Notes: generated by a model from the letters alone, not told the origin. Counted from the first letter of the stretch, positions 54,679-63,515 are shown. The stretch is 64,000 nucleotides of DNA from JAAYJT01 sp037445555 (GCA_037445555.1 JBBIKG010000002.1:87164-151163); one strand, 5' to 3'. A program made the numbers and translations.

Positions 54679-55077
54679 ATGTCCCGAATTGTTTCTATAT
54701 CCGAGGCCGCTTCCATTGCACTGCACAGTATGGTGCTGATCGCGCGTAGTGAGCATTCGGTGAATGTCAATACCATCGCCCAGGTCACAGGGGCATCAAG
54801 ACATCATGTAGCTAAAGTATTGCAGAGGTTGGTAAAGAACGGATACCTTTCGTCGCTCAGAGGACCAAACGGAGGATTTCGGTTGCTTAAAAATCCGGAT
54901 CAGATTACTCTGCTTGAGGTGTATGAATGTATCGAAGGCAAAATTGTGATACATAAATGCCTGATGGAAAACCAGGTCTGCCCGTTCGATAAATGTCTGA
55001 TGAGCAACATCATTTTTGACCTGAATTCAACTTTTCGGCATTACCTCCACTCGCAGCCCCTCGGGAAGTTTATTTAG
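54679..55077 (+). CDS. Rrf2 family transcriptional regulator
   Basis: The ATG at 54679 gives 132 residues starting MSRIVSISEAASIALHSMVLIA, the typical Rrf2 opening (SISEAASIALHSM). A winged helix with NTIAQVTGASRHHVAKVLQRLVKNG and SLRGPNGGFRL follows. Cysteines in KCLMENQVCPFDKC (spacing C-x6-C-x4-C), plus one in YECIEG, could bind an Fe-S cluster as in IscR/NsrR, but the spacing is not identical to either. An alternative start is the ATG at 54628 with GGAG at 54615-54618. It faces purL and overlaps the end of the next convergent gene by 8 bp. Confidence 0.88.
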   Translation: MSRIVSISEAASIALHSMVLIARSEHSVNVNTIAQVTGASRHHVAKVLQRLVKNGYLSSLRGPNGGFRLLKNPDQITLLEVYECIEGKIVIHKCLMENQVCPFDKCLMSNIIFDLNSTFRHYLHSQPLGKFI

Positions 55078-56023
55078 CCGAGCATCCTGTCGAACCCGAA
55101 CCCGGAACCAGAAAAATCGGTTCGTCGGGCGTAGTAATATTCCGGCAATCAAAGATCAGCCCCGGTGAATTTTCGATTTTGATCCTTTCAAACGGGCATG
55201 CCGATAATGCATGATTATCGCTAATGTAGAAACTGATTCTATCGTTTCGGTTCTGAACCACTTTCTTAATCCAGTTATGCATCAAGAGGGGATCATAAAT
55301 TTTGAAAAGAAAGTGCGGCTCGTCAGCTGCAGCCCAACGACGGCTTGCCAAAATTTTCAGGCCTGAAACCTTATGTCCTGTCAGGGGGCCTCCGACCAGT
55401 TCAGTCGGTACACGAACCGCCTGAGCCCACAAGGGTTCAAACTCATCGTTCAACAGTCCGGCCACCTGCAAAAAACTTATCGCATAGGCAGTACAGCCGG
55501 CGCCAAGCCCTTCGCGGGGTTTGTTTTCACCGTTATAAAATTGATATTCTGTTCTGATCAGGTATTCCTTATAGTACTCCATTACCCTGTCATAGGTAGC
55601 CTTGCTGATGATAAACCGTATGAACGATAGGCTTCCGTCGCGATAGCGACTGGCAATTTTAAAGTTAATCTTCTGTTCATCATCGAGCCGTCCCGGAAAT
55701 GAGCAAAACAACATCCCGAGCCCATATCCCTTAATAAAATTACTCCAGCCCGTGCGCGATGATTTATGCCTACTTGATCCGGTAATGACGTGCGACTCTG
55801 GTCCATCTATGCTGACATATACATGTCCCATATTATATTTGGGCACCGACTGATACATACCGAAAGCATTGCTGGCAAAACTAATCATCAGGTGCCTTGG
55901 CGATGAAAAATTAATATCGAAGGGTGGCCGCACCACGAACATTGTAATGGAATACTGACCAGCACCACGCAAGATGGATGCACACAGAAAAACAGAAATT
56001 ACCGAAAGTAGGATTTTCTTCAT
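55070..56023 (-). CDS. Secreted protein, possibly a permuted papain-fold (NlpC/P60-like) hydrolase
   Basis: This 317-residue protein has a signal peptide (MKKILLSVISVFLCASILRG). It shows a His in MGHVYVSIDG (His67) and, about 110 residues later, a Cys in GAGCTAYAISFL (Cys177). That His-before-Cys order is what circularly permuted NlpC/P60 or LRAT-type hydrolases use. I do not recognise a named family, and the assignment is inference from motif order. The -7 TAGATTTG (56073-56080 on the plus coordinates) suits it. Its 3' end overlaps the Rrf2 gene by 8 bp. Confidence 0.6.
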   Translation of the reverse strand: MKKILLSVISVFLCASILRGAGQYSITMFVVRPPFDINFSSPRHLMISFASNAFGMYQSVPKYNMGHVYVSIDGPESHVITGSSRHKSSRTGWSNFIKGYGLGMLFCSFPGRLDDEQKINFKIASRYRDGSLSFIRFIISKATYDRVMEYYKEYLIRTEYQFYNGENKPREGLGAGCTAYAISFLQVAGLLNDEFEPLWAQAVRVPTELVGGPLTGHKVSGLKILASRRWAAADEPHFLFKIYDPLLMHNWIKKVVQNRNDRISFYISDNHALSACPFERIKIENSPGLIFDCRNITTPDEPIFLVPGSGSTGCSAK

Positions 56024-56072
56024 ATCCGGAGTGTGCCTGAACCGGTCATAAAAATAAACATTCGCTTGGTAC

Positions 56073-56080
56073 CAAATCTA
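56073..56080 (-). promoter_or_regulatory. -7 element for the 55070-56023 gene
   Basis: On the minus strand TAGATTTG matches TAnnTTTG, 49 bp upstream of the start codon at 56023. A CAA (minus-strand TTG) lies 23 bp further on, slightly too far for the usual spacing. Confidence 0.45.
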
Positions 56081-56085
56081 AATCA

Positions 56086-56118
56086 TTTGTTAAATCCTTC
56101 GAGCAATCCATACATTTG
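56086..56118 (+). promoter_or_regulatory. Bacteroidota promoter for the acyl-ACP thioesterase
   Basis: TTTG (56086-56089), 21 bp, then TACATTTG (56111-56118), 18 bp before the chosen start at 56137. The gap with the minus-strand gene is a compact divergent promoter region. Confidence 0.7.
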
Positions 56119-56136
56119 CACACACAAACGGATGAG

Positions 56137-56883
56137 ATGGCAACTATGGATTTACCGCATCACTTCGATTTTAAGGTGCGCACCTATGAAGTGGATTGCT
56201 TTAATAATATAAAAATCAGTTCTTTACAAAATTATATGCAGGAGGCTGCTTCGCAAAGCGCTGATATGCTGGGGTTTGGCTATGAGCAACTCCATCCGCA
56301 GGGCAAATTTTGGGTGCTATCGCGTGTAATTATCAAACTGAATAGAACCGCTGCTTTTGGTGAAACGGTAACTGTCGAAACTTGGCCTAAGTCGCATGAA
56401 AAATTACAGGCTTTTCGCGATTTCAGGTTTAAAAATGCCGAAGGCCAGGTCTGGGGCACAGCTACTACCTCGTGGCTGATCATTGATGAGGCTACTCTAA
56501 AGCCTGTCGCTCCCGGGCATGTTATTGCTTATACACATACTTCTGGGTTGGGAGATGCTATAACCGTGCAGCCTCTCAAAATTTCCGTTCCTGAGCAAAA
56601 AATTGCTCTCGGCAAACGTACCATAGTATATTCCGACCTCGATGTCAACCATCATGTCAACAATGCCCGCTATGCCGACATCCTCTCCGATGCCCTTCCT
56701 GCTGAATTTTTTAAAAAATATTTCCTCTCTGAAATCCAGATCAACTACCTGCGCGAATTAAAACTCGGGGATGCAATCACCCTCTGGGGCTCCCTGCCGG
56801 ATAGTTTTCCGGGTTCTGCGGTCCTCGATGGCGTGAACCAGCATGAACAAAAAACTTTTCAGGCCAGATTAATGTTTACATAA
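56137..56883 (+). CDS. Acyl-ACP thioesterase (FatA/hotdog fold)
   Basis: The ATG at 56137 gives 248 residues; a TTG seven codons upstream would fall inside the -7 element. The protein is a double-hotdog thioesterase that releases fatty acids from acyl carrier protein. The first hotdog starts RTYEVDCFNNIKISSLQNYMQEAA (see YEVDCFNNIKI). The second has the DxNxHVNN active-site motif SDLDVNHHVNNARYADILSD (DVNHHVNNARY). It is complete and is followed 15 bp later by an oxidoreductase gene. Confidence 0.9.
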   Translation: MATMDLPHHFDFKVRTYEVDCFNNIKISSLQNYMQEAASQSADMLGFGYEQLHPQGKFWVLSRVIIKLNRTAAFGETVTVETWPKSHEKLQAFRDFRFKNAEGQVWGTATTSWLIIDEATLKPVAPGHVIAYTHTSGLGDAITVQPLKISVPEQKIALGKRTIVYSDLDVNHHVNNARYADILSDALPAEFFKKYFLSEIQINYLRELKLGDAITLWGSLPDSFPGSAVLDGVNQHEQKTFQARLMFT

Positions 56884-56898
56884 AATAATACCTTATTA

Positions 56899-57588
56899 AT
56901 GCCAACAGCCATTACTATCGGATCCACGGGGCTTGTGGGCTCGTGCCTGCTCAAGGAGCTTATCAACAATTCAACCTACGACCTGATCAGGGTATTTACC
57001 CGAAGGTCTACGGGTATCACGCACCCAAAAATAGAAGAACATATTATTGATTTTGACCATCCCGAACAATGGGAAAGCAAAGTGAAAGGAGATGTGTTGT
57101 TTTCGACCCTGGGAACCACACGGGTAAAGGCTGGAGGTAAAAACCCTCAATTAAAGGTAGATTACACCTATCAGTATGAGTTTGTACGCATTGCCTCCAC
57201 CATGGGCGTGCCGGTGTATGTGCTGGTATCCTCTGCGGGGGCAAGCGCCACATCGCCAAGTTTTTACATGCGGATGAAAGGGCGTCTCGACGAAGATGTA
57301 ACAGTATTATCCTTTGACTCGATAAATATTCTGCGGCCGGGAGCACTGCGCGGCGAGCGAAGCGAGCCGCGCCCAATCGAGACGTTCGGAATCAAGATCC
57401 TCACAGCCTTAGCAAATGTCGGCCTGCTGAATGATTACAAACCCATTCATGCCTGTCAGGTGGCAAGGGCAATGCTACTGGCTGCCCGCAACCAGCTTCC
57501 CGGGTATCACATTTATCAGCCCGGACGCCTCTTTGCTATGGCAGACGAATTCCTTAAAACAAAATTTTTATGGAGCCCGACAGCCTGA
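56899..57588 (+). CDS. HTATIP2/TIP30-like NAD(P)-binding oxidoreductase
   Basis: This 229-residue Rossmann-fold protein has the nucleotide-binding GSTGLVGSCLL at the N-terminus and the family blocks YVLVSSAGA and ILRPGALRGERSEPRP. It resembles the atypical SDR group that includes HTATIP2 and YbjT-like proteins. The substrate is unknown. The last 19 bp overlap the next gene, implying translational coupling. A GC-rich inverted repeat lies in its coding sequence at 57348-57372. Confidence 0.85.
   Translation: MPTAITIGSTGLVGSCLLKELINNSTYDLIRVFTRRSTGITHPKIEEHIIDFDHPEQWESKVKGDVLFSTLGTTRVKAGGKNPQLKVDYTYQYEFVRIASTMGVPVYVLVSSAGASATSPSFYMRMKGRLDEDVTVLSFDSINILRPGALRGERSEPRPIETFGIKILTALANVGLLNDYKPIHACQVARAMLLAARNQLPGYHIYQPGRLFAMADEFLKTKFLWSPTA
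57348..57372. repeat. GC-rich inverted repeat inside the HTATIP2-like gene
   Basis: Arms GCGCGGC (57348-57354) and GCCGCGC (57366-57372) enclose GAGCGAAGCGA. The core GCGAGCGAAGCGAGC is a short motif I recall from scattered copies in many bacterial genomes. It is in frame, encoding GERSEP, which also fits the family's usual GER-x-E-x-RP block, so it may simply be coding sequence. Confidence 0.45.
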
Positions 57589-58982
57589 CAATACAGCAAA
57601 AAGCACTGGCCATCAACCTCGACCCTACCACCTACGGTTGCTTCGCCGAGATAGGAGGTGGGCAGGAAGTTTCTCGGTTTTTCTTCCTGGCTGGAGGTGC
57701 CTCGGGAACCGTGGCCAAAAGCATTTCGGCCTATGACAAAGCATACAGCGACAGCCTGTATGCTGGCGAAAAAACCGGAAAACGCTACGTATCAAAAGAC
57801 AGGCTCACCCGCATACTTGATTGCGAATACAACGAACTCATCTCGGTACTGCACAACACACGCGAACCATCCACCAGGTTCTTTGCCTTTGCAAATACCG
57901 TGTCAACCCTCAATTACCGCAAAGACAACCTTAGCCATGGATGGCTAGGCATGCGCTTTCAACTTTCACCGGCGTCGCCTCCCAACGAGGTAATCATTCA
58001 TGTCAAACTGCTCGAAAACGACAGCCAGTTGCAGCAAAACACCCTGGGTGTATTGGGGATCAACCTGATCTATGCCTGTTTCTACCATTACCAGAAACCC
58101 AACACCTTCCTGAAATCCCTCCTTGATAATCTGTCCGAATACCGTGTCGAAATCACCATGATCACCATGACAGGCCCGGACCTGAACTATATTGATAATC
58201 GGCTTCTGGGAGTACAGCTTGTTAAAAACGGAATGACACCCGCCATCATGTTTGATCGTTACGGACAGGTGCAGGAACCCGGCGATATGCTCTACAAAAA
58301 AAACGTACTGGCTTTTCGCGGCAGTTTCCGGCCAATCACTTATGCCGGCATCGATATACTTAAAACAAGCTATGCCATCTTTAAACGTGATGAAGATTAT
58401 GATAAGGATAATACCGTATCCATCTGTGAAATCACCCTCAACAACCTAATGGAGGAGGGAAACTTTGACGAACAGGACTTTCTTGACAGGGTCGACCTGC
58501 TGAATGGGATCGGGCAAACGGTGATGGTATCCAACTTCAGAGAGTTTTACAAAATGGCCGACTATCTGACTCATTTCCGTGTCATCAAACTACGTATTGT
58601 GATCGGAATCGGCACTTTTCTTAAGATTTTTAATGAAGCCTACTACCAAAACCTAAAGGGCGGAATTCTCGAAGCATTTGGTAAGCTTTTTCACGGAAAT
58701 GTCAAAATGTATGTCTATCCGTCACTCAATACCGATGGCAGTCTGTTAACTTCAACACAAGTGCAGCTGCCACCATCAACACGCCACCTCTTCAACCACC
58801 TAATCGAGAATCGACTCCTCCTTGACATAAATAATCCCAACACCAAAGTGATGAATGTGTTTTCGCAGCAGGTGCTTGAAAAAATTCGTCACCACGATGA
58901 ATCATGGGAAAGCATGGTGCCTCGTTTTGTGGCTGAAACTATCAAATCGAAGAGATTGTTCGGTTATTCTGCAAATATGTAG
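57570..58982 (+). CDS. Conserved protein of unknown function (about 470 aa)
   Basis: This 470-residue soluble protein starts SLTIQQKALAINLDPTTYGCFAEIGGGQEVSRFFFLAGGASGTVAKSISAYD (see FAEIGGGQEVSRFF and GGASGTVAKSISAYD). The same opening occurs in many Bacteroidota and some other phyla as I recall. Database labels for it, such as nicotinate-nucleotide adenylyltransferase or TonB-dependent receptor, look unreliable, since neither signature is visible here. No signal peptide or membrane segment is seen. It overlaps the oxidoreductase by 19 bp and is followed 9 bp later by a rhodanese gene, so the three form an operon. Confidence 0.8.
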   Translation: MEPDSLTIQQKALAINLDPTTYGCFAEIGGGQEVSRFFFLAGGASGTVAKSISAYDKAYSDSLYAGEKTGKRYVSKDRLTRILDCEYNELISVLHNTREPSTRFFAFANTVSTLNYRKDNLSHGWLGMRFQLSPASPPNEVIIHVKLLENDSQLQQNTLGVLGINLIYACFYHYQKPNTFLKSLLDNLSEYRVEITMITMTGPDLNYIDNRLLGVQLVKNGMTPAIMFDRYGQVQEPGDMLYKKNVLAFRGSFRPITYAGIDILKTSYAIFKRDEDYDKDNTVSICEITLNNLMEEGNFDEQDFLDRVDLLNGIGQTVMVSNFREFYKMADYLTHFRVIKLRIVIGIGTFLKIFNEAYYQNLKGGILEAFGKLFHGNVKMYVYPSLNTDGSLLTSTQVQLPPSTRHLFNHLIENRLLLDINNPNTKVMNVFSQQVLEKIRHHDESWESMVPRFVAETIKSKRLFGYSANM

Positions 58983-58991
58983 CTTTGCTGC

Positions 58992-59312
58992 ATGAAATTT
59001 ATCACGCCCGCCGAACTCAAAACTTGGATTGACAAAGGTCTGGACATCCAATTGATTGACATCCGCGAACAGGCTGCCTATGACTTCGGTCATCTGCCCG
59101 CTGCCATTCATATAGAAAAGAGCATGTTTGCCGACAGTCATCATCTGGTATCGCGCGATAGGAAGGTAGTCATTTATTGCAGCTACGGCATGAAAAGCGA
59201 TCAGGTCGCCCTGTTTCTGCAGGAAAAACACAATCTCAGAAACATCTGGATACTGGAAGGTGGCCTGTACGATTATGTGCGCGATGTGGATCCCGGTATT
59301 CCTTTTCTTTAG
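58992..59312 (+). CDS. Rhodanese-like domain protein
   Basis: This 106-residue single-domain rhodanese transfers sulfur through a persulfide on Cys63 in the active loop VIYCSYGMKSDQVA. The N-terminal CH2A-like box LIDIREQAAYDFGHLPAAIHI (IDIREQAAYDFGHLPAAIHI) is intact. It is cytoplasmic, with no signal. It ends 2 bp before a convergent SDR gene. Confidence 0.9.
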   Translation: MKFITPAELKTWIDKGLDIQLIDIREQAAYDFGHLPAAIHIEKSMFADSHHLVSRDRKVVIYCSYGMKSDQVALFLQEKHNLRNIWILEGGLYDYVRDVDPGIPFL

Positions 59313-59314
59313 CG

Positions 59315-60091
59315 TCAGCCAAACACAAATCTGACGAGGCCTCCGTCCACTGAGAAAGTCTGTCCGTTGATGTACGAAGCCCCGGGCGACAGCAGCCATG
59401 CCGCAAGCATGGCAAAGTCGGCAGCATCTCCCATACGGCCGGTCAGGAGTTCTTTTTCAAACATCTCGCGTGCTTTCGATACCTCAACACCCGTGAGCTG
59501 GCTTTTTTTCACAAACAGGCGTTCCATGGCAGGCGTATCATGATAGCCGGGCGCCATGATATTTACTGTAATTCCTTGGCTCCCAACCTCCGTTGCCAGG
59601 CTTTTTGCCATACCCACCACCGCCATGCGCAATGAATTGCTAAGAACCAGATTTTCGACCGGCTGCTTCACCGACATGCTTTCAATAAAAACAATGCGAC
59701 CAAAACGGCGCTCGACCATTTGCGGCAGAATACTTTTCACCAGAGCTACCTTCCATCGCAGCAGGAGAAGATATGCCTCATCCCAGTCGCTGAGCACGGT
59801 TTCGGCGAAGGACTTTGCAGGAGGACCGCCGGCATTTACCAACATCCCATCGGGAATACGACCATGAAGAGCCTCCAGTATAGACGCATGAAATGCCTGG
59901 TCTGTGAGATCTCCGGCTAATACCTCGATTTGGGTTGGGAACTGATCTTGAAGCGACTTCAGTTTTTCACTCCTGCGGGCAATGGCGAGTACTTTGGCGC
60001 CTTCTGTGGCAAGCCGTTCGGCAACAGCTCTTCCGAGGCCGGTAGCCGCACCGCAAACAATATACAAACGGTTGTTGATTTGCAGATCCAT
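59315..60091 (-). CDS. Atypical SDR oxidoreductase lacking the Tyr-Lys pair
   Basis: The ATG at 60091 gives 258 residues. It has the cofactor motif GAATGLGRAVA and VNAGGPP, so it binds NAD(P). At the catalytic position, where most SDRs have YxxxK, it reads LSNSLRMAVVG, so Tyr becomes Ser and Lys becomes Arg. I recall similar VKQP...LSNxLR sequences annotated as SDRs in other bacteria, so this may be a distinct subgroup with changed or lost activity. Converges with the rhodanese gene. Confidence 0.85.
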   Translation of the reverse strand: MDLQINNRLYIVCGAATGLGRAVAERLATEGAKVLAIARRSEKLKSLQDQFPTQIEVLAGDLTDQAFHASILEALHGRIPDGMLVNAGGPPAKSFAETVLSDWDEAYLLLLRWKVALVKSILPQMVERRFGRIVFIESMSVKQPVENLVLSNSLRMAVVGMAKSLATEVGSQGITVNIMAPGYHDTPAMERLFVKKSQLTGVEVSKAREMFEKELLTGRMGDAADFAMLAAWLLSPGASYINGQTFSVDGGLVRFVFG

Positions 60092-60208
60092 CGTGAGTGT
60101 GTTAAGTCTACGAATATACATATAGTCGCTCAATCCAGGTTTCAATATATGAAAACGCAGCTCAAAAACTGACTATTTTATTGTAACTTGGCTAAAAATT
60201 CTGTTGAT

Positions 60209-61477
60209 ATGATTGTACCGTTGGCTGAGCAGCTCAGGCCGCTGACACTCAACGACTACCTTGGTCAGGATCACCTGGTAGGTAAAGGAGCCATTCTGCG
60301 TCAGGCCATCGAAAGCGGCAACCTGCCTTCTTTAATTCTATGGGGGCCACCGGGAGTAGGCAAAACAACACTGGCTTTCATTATCTCGAAATATTTAAAC
60401 AGGCCATTCTACACCCTTAGCGCCATTAGCAGTGGAGTTAAGGAAGTGCGAGAAGTGATTGCCCTTGCCAAAGATGCCGGGAAAAACGCCATCCTGTTCA
60501 TCGACGAAATACACCGTTTCAGTAAATCGCAGCAGGACTCATTGCTCGGGGCCGTAGAACGGGGCATCATCACGCTCATTGGCGCCACTACCGAAAATCC
60601 CTCCTTCGAAGTCATCTCACCGCTATTATCCCGTTGCCAGGTATATATCCTGAAAGCATTAGTCAAAGATGACCTTCTGAGGCTGGCAATGAAAGCCATC
60701 GAACACCTGCGCATGAATTATCAGACCGAAGTGGTGCTTGAAGAATCAGATGCACTCCTGAGGGTCTCAGGCGGAGATGCACGAAAGTTGTTTAATGCCA
60801 TAGAACTGCTGGCAGCCGCAAAAATCGAAAACGACCCTAAGGTCAGCATCACAAACCAGTCGGTAATGAAGGTAGTGCAGCAAAACCTTGCCATATATGA
60901 CAAGGGCGGGGAAATGCATTATGATATCATTTCCGCATTCATCAAATCTATGCGCGGTTCCGACCCAAACGCTACAGTGTACTGGCTAGCTCGTATGATC
61001 GAAGCAGGAGAAGATCCCCTGTTTATTGCCCGACGCATGCTCATTCTTGCTTCTGAAGACATTGGCAATGCCAATCCCAATGCCCTCTTGCTGGCAAACG
61101 CATGCTTTCAGTCAGTGCACAGTACCGGATATCCCGAATGCCGACTCATACTCTCCCAAACGGCCATTTATCTGGCTACATCGCCTAAAAGCAATGCCAG
61201 CTACCTGGCCATTGAAAAAGCCTCTGAAATGGTCAGAACCAAGGGCGATCTTGCCGTGCCTCTCCACCTGCGCAACGCACCCACTTCGCTTATGAAAGAG
61301 ATAGGATATGGGCATGGGTACGAATATTCACACGATTTCGATCAGAATTTCTCACCTCAGGAGTACCTTCCCGCTGGGCTGAGCGGCAGGCGTATCTACG
61401 AACCGCAACAAAACACGCGCGAACATGAGATCAGAGCCAGGCTACGGGCGCTGTGGCAAAAGAAATATGGATACTGA
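60209..61477 (+). CDS. rarA: Replication-associated recombination protein RarA (MgsA)
   Basis: RarA is an AAA+ ATPase related to clamp-loader and RuvB proteins, acting at stalled replication forks. The ATG at 60209 (422 residues) is preferred over a TTG seven codons upstream because MgsA starts are close to PLAEQLRPLTLNDYLGQ (PLAEQLRPLTL). Walker A GPPGVGKTT is at 46-54, Walker B ILFIDEIHRF follows, and sensor 1 is LIGATTENPSFEV. The MgsA C-terminal part with YPECRLILSQTAIYLATSPKSN is complete. It is 48 bp before kdsA. Confidence 0.94.
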   Translation: MIVPLAEQLRPLTLNDYLGQDHLVGKGAILRQAIESGNLPSLILWGPPGVGKTTLAFIISKYLNRPFYTLSAISSGVKEVREVIALAKDAGKNAILFIDEIHRFSKSQQDSLLGAVERGIITLIGATTENPSFEVISPLLSRCQVYILKALVKDDLLRLAMKAIEHLRMNYQTEVVLEESDALLRVSGGDARKLFNAIELLAAAKIENDPKVSITNQSVMKVVQQNLAIYDKGGEMHYDIISAFIKSMRGSDPNATVYWLARMIEAGEDPLFIARRMLILASEDIGNANPNALLLANACFQSVHSTGYPECRLILSQTAIYLATSPKSNASYLAIEKASEMVRTKGDLAVPLHLRNAPTSLMKEIGYGHGYEYSHDFDQNFSPQEYLPAGLSGRRIYEPQQNTREHEIRARLRALWQKKYGY

Positions 61478-61524
61478 TTCCCTTTCTGATAAAAACATTA
61501 TACAAAAAAATAACCCTCTGCCCT

Positions 61525-62349
61525 ATGATGCACATGCTTAAAAGCCTGCCAGGTATCACCCACCTTAATTCAGGCAATTTTTTTCTTATCGCCGGTCCGT
61601 GTGTGGTGGAAAACGCCACCATGCCGCTCGAAATAGCCATCACCATCAAAAATATCTGCAACCGGCTCGAGATACCTTTTATCTTCAAGGCATCCTATAG
61701 GAAAGCCAACCGCACTAAAAGCTCCTCGTTCAAAGGAATCGGCGACAAGGAAGCGCTTGAGGTGCTGGGCAGGGTAAGGTCGTTGCTTAAAACACCCACG
61801 CTCAGCGATATCCATTCCGAATCCGAAGCCTCCATAGCTGCCGATTATGTGGATGTGCTGCAAATACCTGCCTTTCTCTGCCGGCAGACAGAATTGCTGC
61901 AGGCGGCAGCGCGCACCGGAAAGATGGTGAATATCAAGAAAGGACAGTTTGTGTCAGCCGAGAGTATGGTTTTTGCCGCCCGAAAGGTTATTGATGAGGG
62001 CAATCCCAACGTGATGCTCACCGAGCGCGGATCGATGTTTGGATACCACGATCTGGTAGTGGATTACCGCAACATCTATAGTCTGAAAAAACTGGGATAC
62101 CCTGTCGTGCTCGATGTAACCCACTCACTTCAGCAGCCCAACCAGCCCGAAGGGGTGTCGGGCGGACAGCCTGAGATGATCGAAACAATCGCCATGGCAG
62201 GCGTAGCGGCCGGAGTCGACGGCATATTTATTGAAACCCACCCCGAGCCGGCAAAAGCGTTATCGGACGGCGCAAATATGCTACCCCTTGCGAAACTTGA
62301 AGATCTGCTCACCAAACTGGTGAAAGTCAGACGTGCTATTTTACCCTGA
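61525..62349 (+). CDS. kdsA: 3-deoxy-8-phosphooctulonate synthase
   Basis: KdsA condenses arabinose 5-phosphate and phosphoenolpyruvate to KDO-8-phosphate for lipopolysaccharide. The ATG at 61525 gives 274 residues; 24 further open codons overlap rarA. The core has FLIAGPCVVEN, SFKGIGDKEALEVL, IPAFLCRQTELL, NIKKGQFV, TERGSMFGY and DVTHSLQQPN. The Cys in AGPCVVE is the mark of metal-dependent KdsA; the metal-independent E. coli type has Asn there. It converges with the DUF4831 gene, leaving 2 bp. Confidence 0.95.
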   Translation: MMHMLKSLPGITHLNSGNFFLIAGPCVVENATMPLEIAITIKNICNRLEIPFIFKASYRKANRTKSSSFKGIGDKEALEVLGRVRSLLKTPTLSDIHSESEASIAADYVDVLQIPAFLCRQTELLQAAARTGKMVNIKKGQFVSAESMVFAARKVIDEGNPNVMLTERGSMFGYHDLVVDYRNIYSLKKLGYPVVLDVTHSLQQPNQPEGVSGGQPEMIETIAMAGVAAGVDGIFIETHPEPAKALSDGANMLPLAKLEDLLTKLVKVRRAILP

Positions 62350-62351
62350 GG

Positions 62352-63515
62352 TTATTCAAGTTTCAGGCGCATCACGCTGCCGGTCTGCGGATGAAACTCC
62401 ACCGATCTGACTCCCCGGGTGGGAAGGGTTGATGTCATGCCCAGCTGGGCAACAAGAAATTCATTTTCGGCAAGGGTTTCGTTGCCCCTCCTGACGGAAA
62501 TTCTGACCTTTTCGGGAATCCTGTAATAAAGGCCATTGGAGGCGCGCTTGGTGCTTTGGCGCAATTTTTCGTGGCCAGCAGGAGCAATGGTGCTTCTCAA
62601 CCCCTGATATGCCACTGTCACAGGTTCGCCTTCGAAACTATTCTTATCCTGGATGCCGGCATTGGCGGAAAACCGGAACAATGCAACTGGCGCGCCTTCG
62701 TTTCCGGGCTCGGGCACAATCACGTAGGATTGGAGATATTGCCTGGTTCGTGATTTTCCCTTGAATAAAGCCAGATATTCAGCCTGCAACTGCAGTAATT
62801 GCTCGTTCATGTACTTGATAGTTTCGCCCGGATACCCGATCTCCTGAAACCCAGTGAGGAGCTTCATGCGGTCGTCTTCGAGCTTGAGGATATAGTCGGC
62901 AGCCTCACGGGCTTTCTGTTCCATGGTTTTCTCGATATACGTACGCGGAAAGGTGATCTTCTCAAACGTCAGGGTATCAATGCTTATCCGGCTCACTATG
63001 GTATCTACTTTTTCGATATACTCAGGCAATGGCAGATCGGTGATTAACTGCTTCACCTCCTCGATACGGGTGACCCGCAGTTTCTTTTTATCCGTGTCAA
63101 CAACGGGCATATCAAGCGAGCGCAGGGTAGCATCGTTGTTGAGTGCCAGGTTGAGTCCCAACGGCACTTTCAGGGGCATGCGAATAAAGTAATACTGTGC
63201 GGGGTCGGCTTCCTGATAAGAAGTGAGACTTACCCTTGAAATTGAAAAGGTACGGCTGTTGGTTTTTACCACGTTGCTCAACCCCAGCATGCGCGAGGCA
63301 TAATCGGCAAACGGGCCCCTCACCTGCTCGGTTTCTTCAATCAGTACATCCACCCTGAGCACCGTTCGCGGCAGGCAATAATAAAATCCTTCGTACACCC
63401 CCGGCATCTGATCGGCCGAAACCGGTACCACATCAATTTGAGCTGCAGAATGCCCAATGCTGATTACCAAGGCAATAAGGAGGGTGAAGAAATGTTTCCG
63501 CAACATAACATTCAT
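62352..63515 (-). CDS. DUF4831 family secreted protein
   Basis: This is a 387-residue secreted protein with a signal peptide (MNVMLRKHFFTLLIALVISIGHSAAQ). It matches the Bacteroidota DUF4831 family: YEGFYYCLPRTVLRVDVLIEETEQVRGPFADYASRMLG (see YYCLPRTVLRVDV and GPFADYASRMLG), ending RSVEFHPQTGSVMRLKLE. No function is established. It is alone on its strand. Confidence 0.88.
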   Translation of the reverse strand: MNVMLRKHFFTLLIALVISIGHSAAQIDVVPVSADQMPGVYEGFYYCLPRTVLRVDVLIEETEQVRGPFADYASRMLGLSNVVKTNSRTFSISRVSLTSYQEADPAQYYFIRMPLKVPLGLNLALNNDATLRSLDMPVVDTDKKKLRVTRIEEVKQLITDLPLPEYIEKVDTIVSRISIDTLTFEKITFPRTYIEKTMEQKAREAADYILKLEDDRMKLLTGFQEIGYPGETIKYMNEQLLQLQAEYLALFKGKSRTRQYLQSYVIVPEPGNEGAPVALFRFSANAGIQDKNSFEGEPVTVAYQGLRSTIAPAGHEKLRQSTKRASNGLYYRIPEKVRISVRRGNETLAENEFLVAQLGMTSTLPTRGVRSVEFHPQTGSVMRLKLE

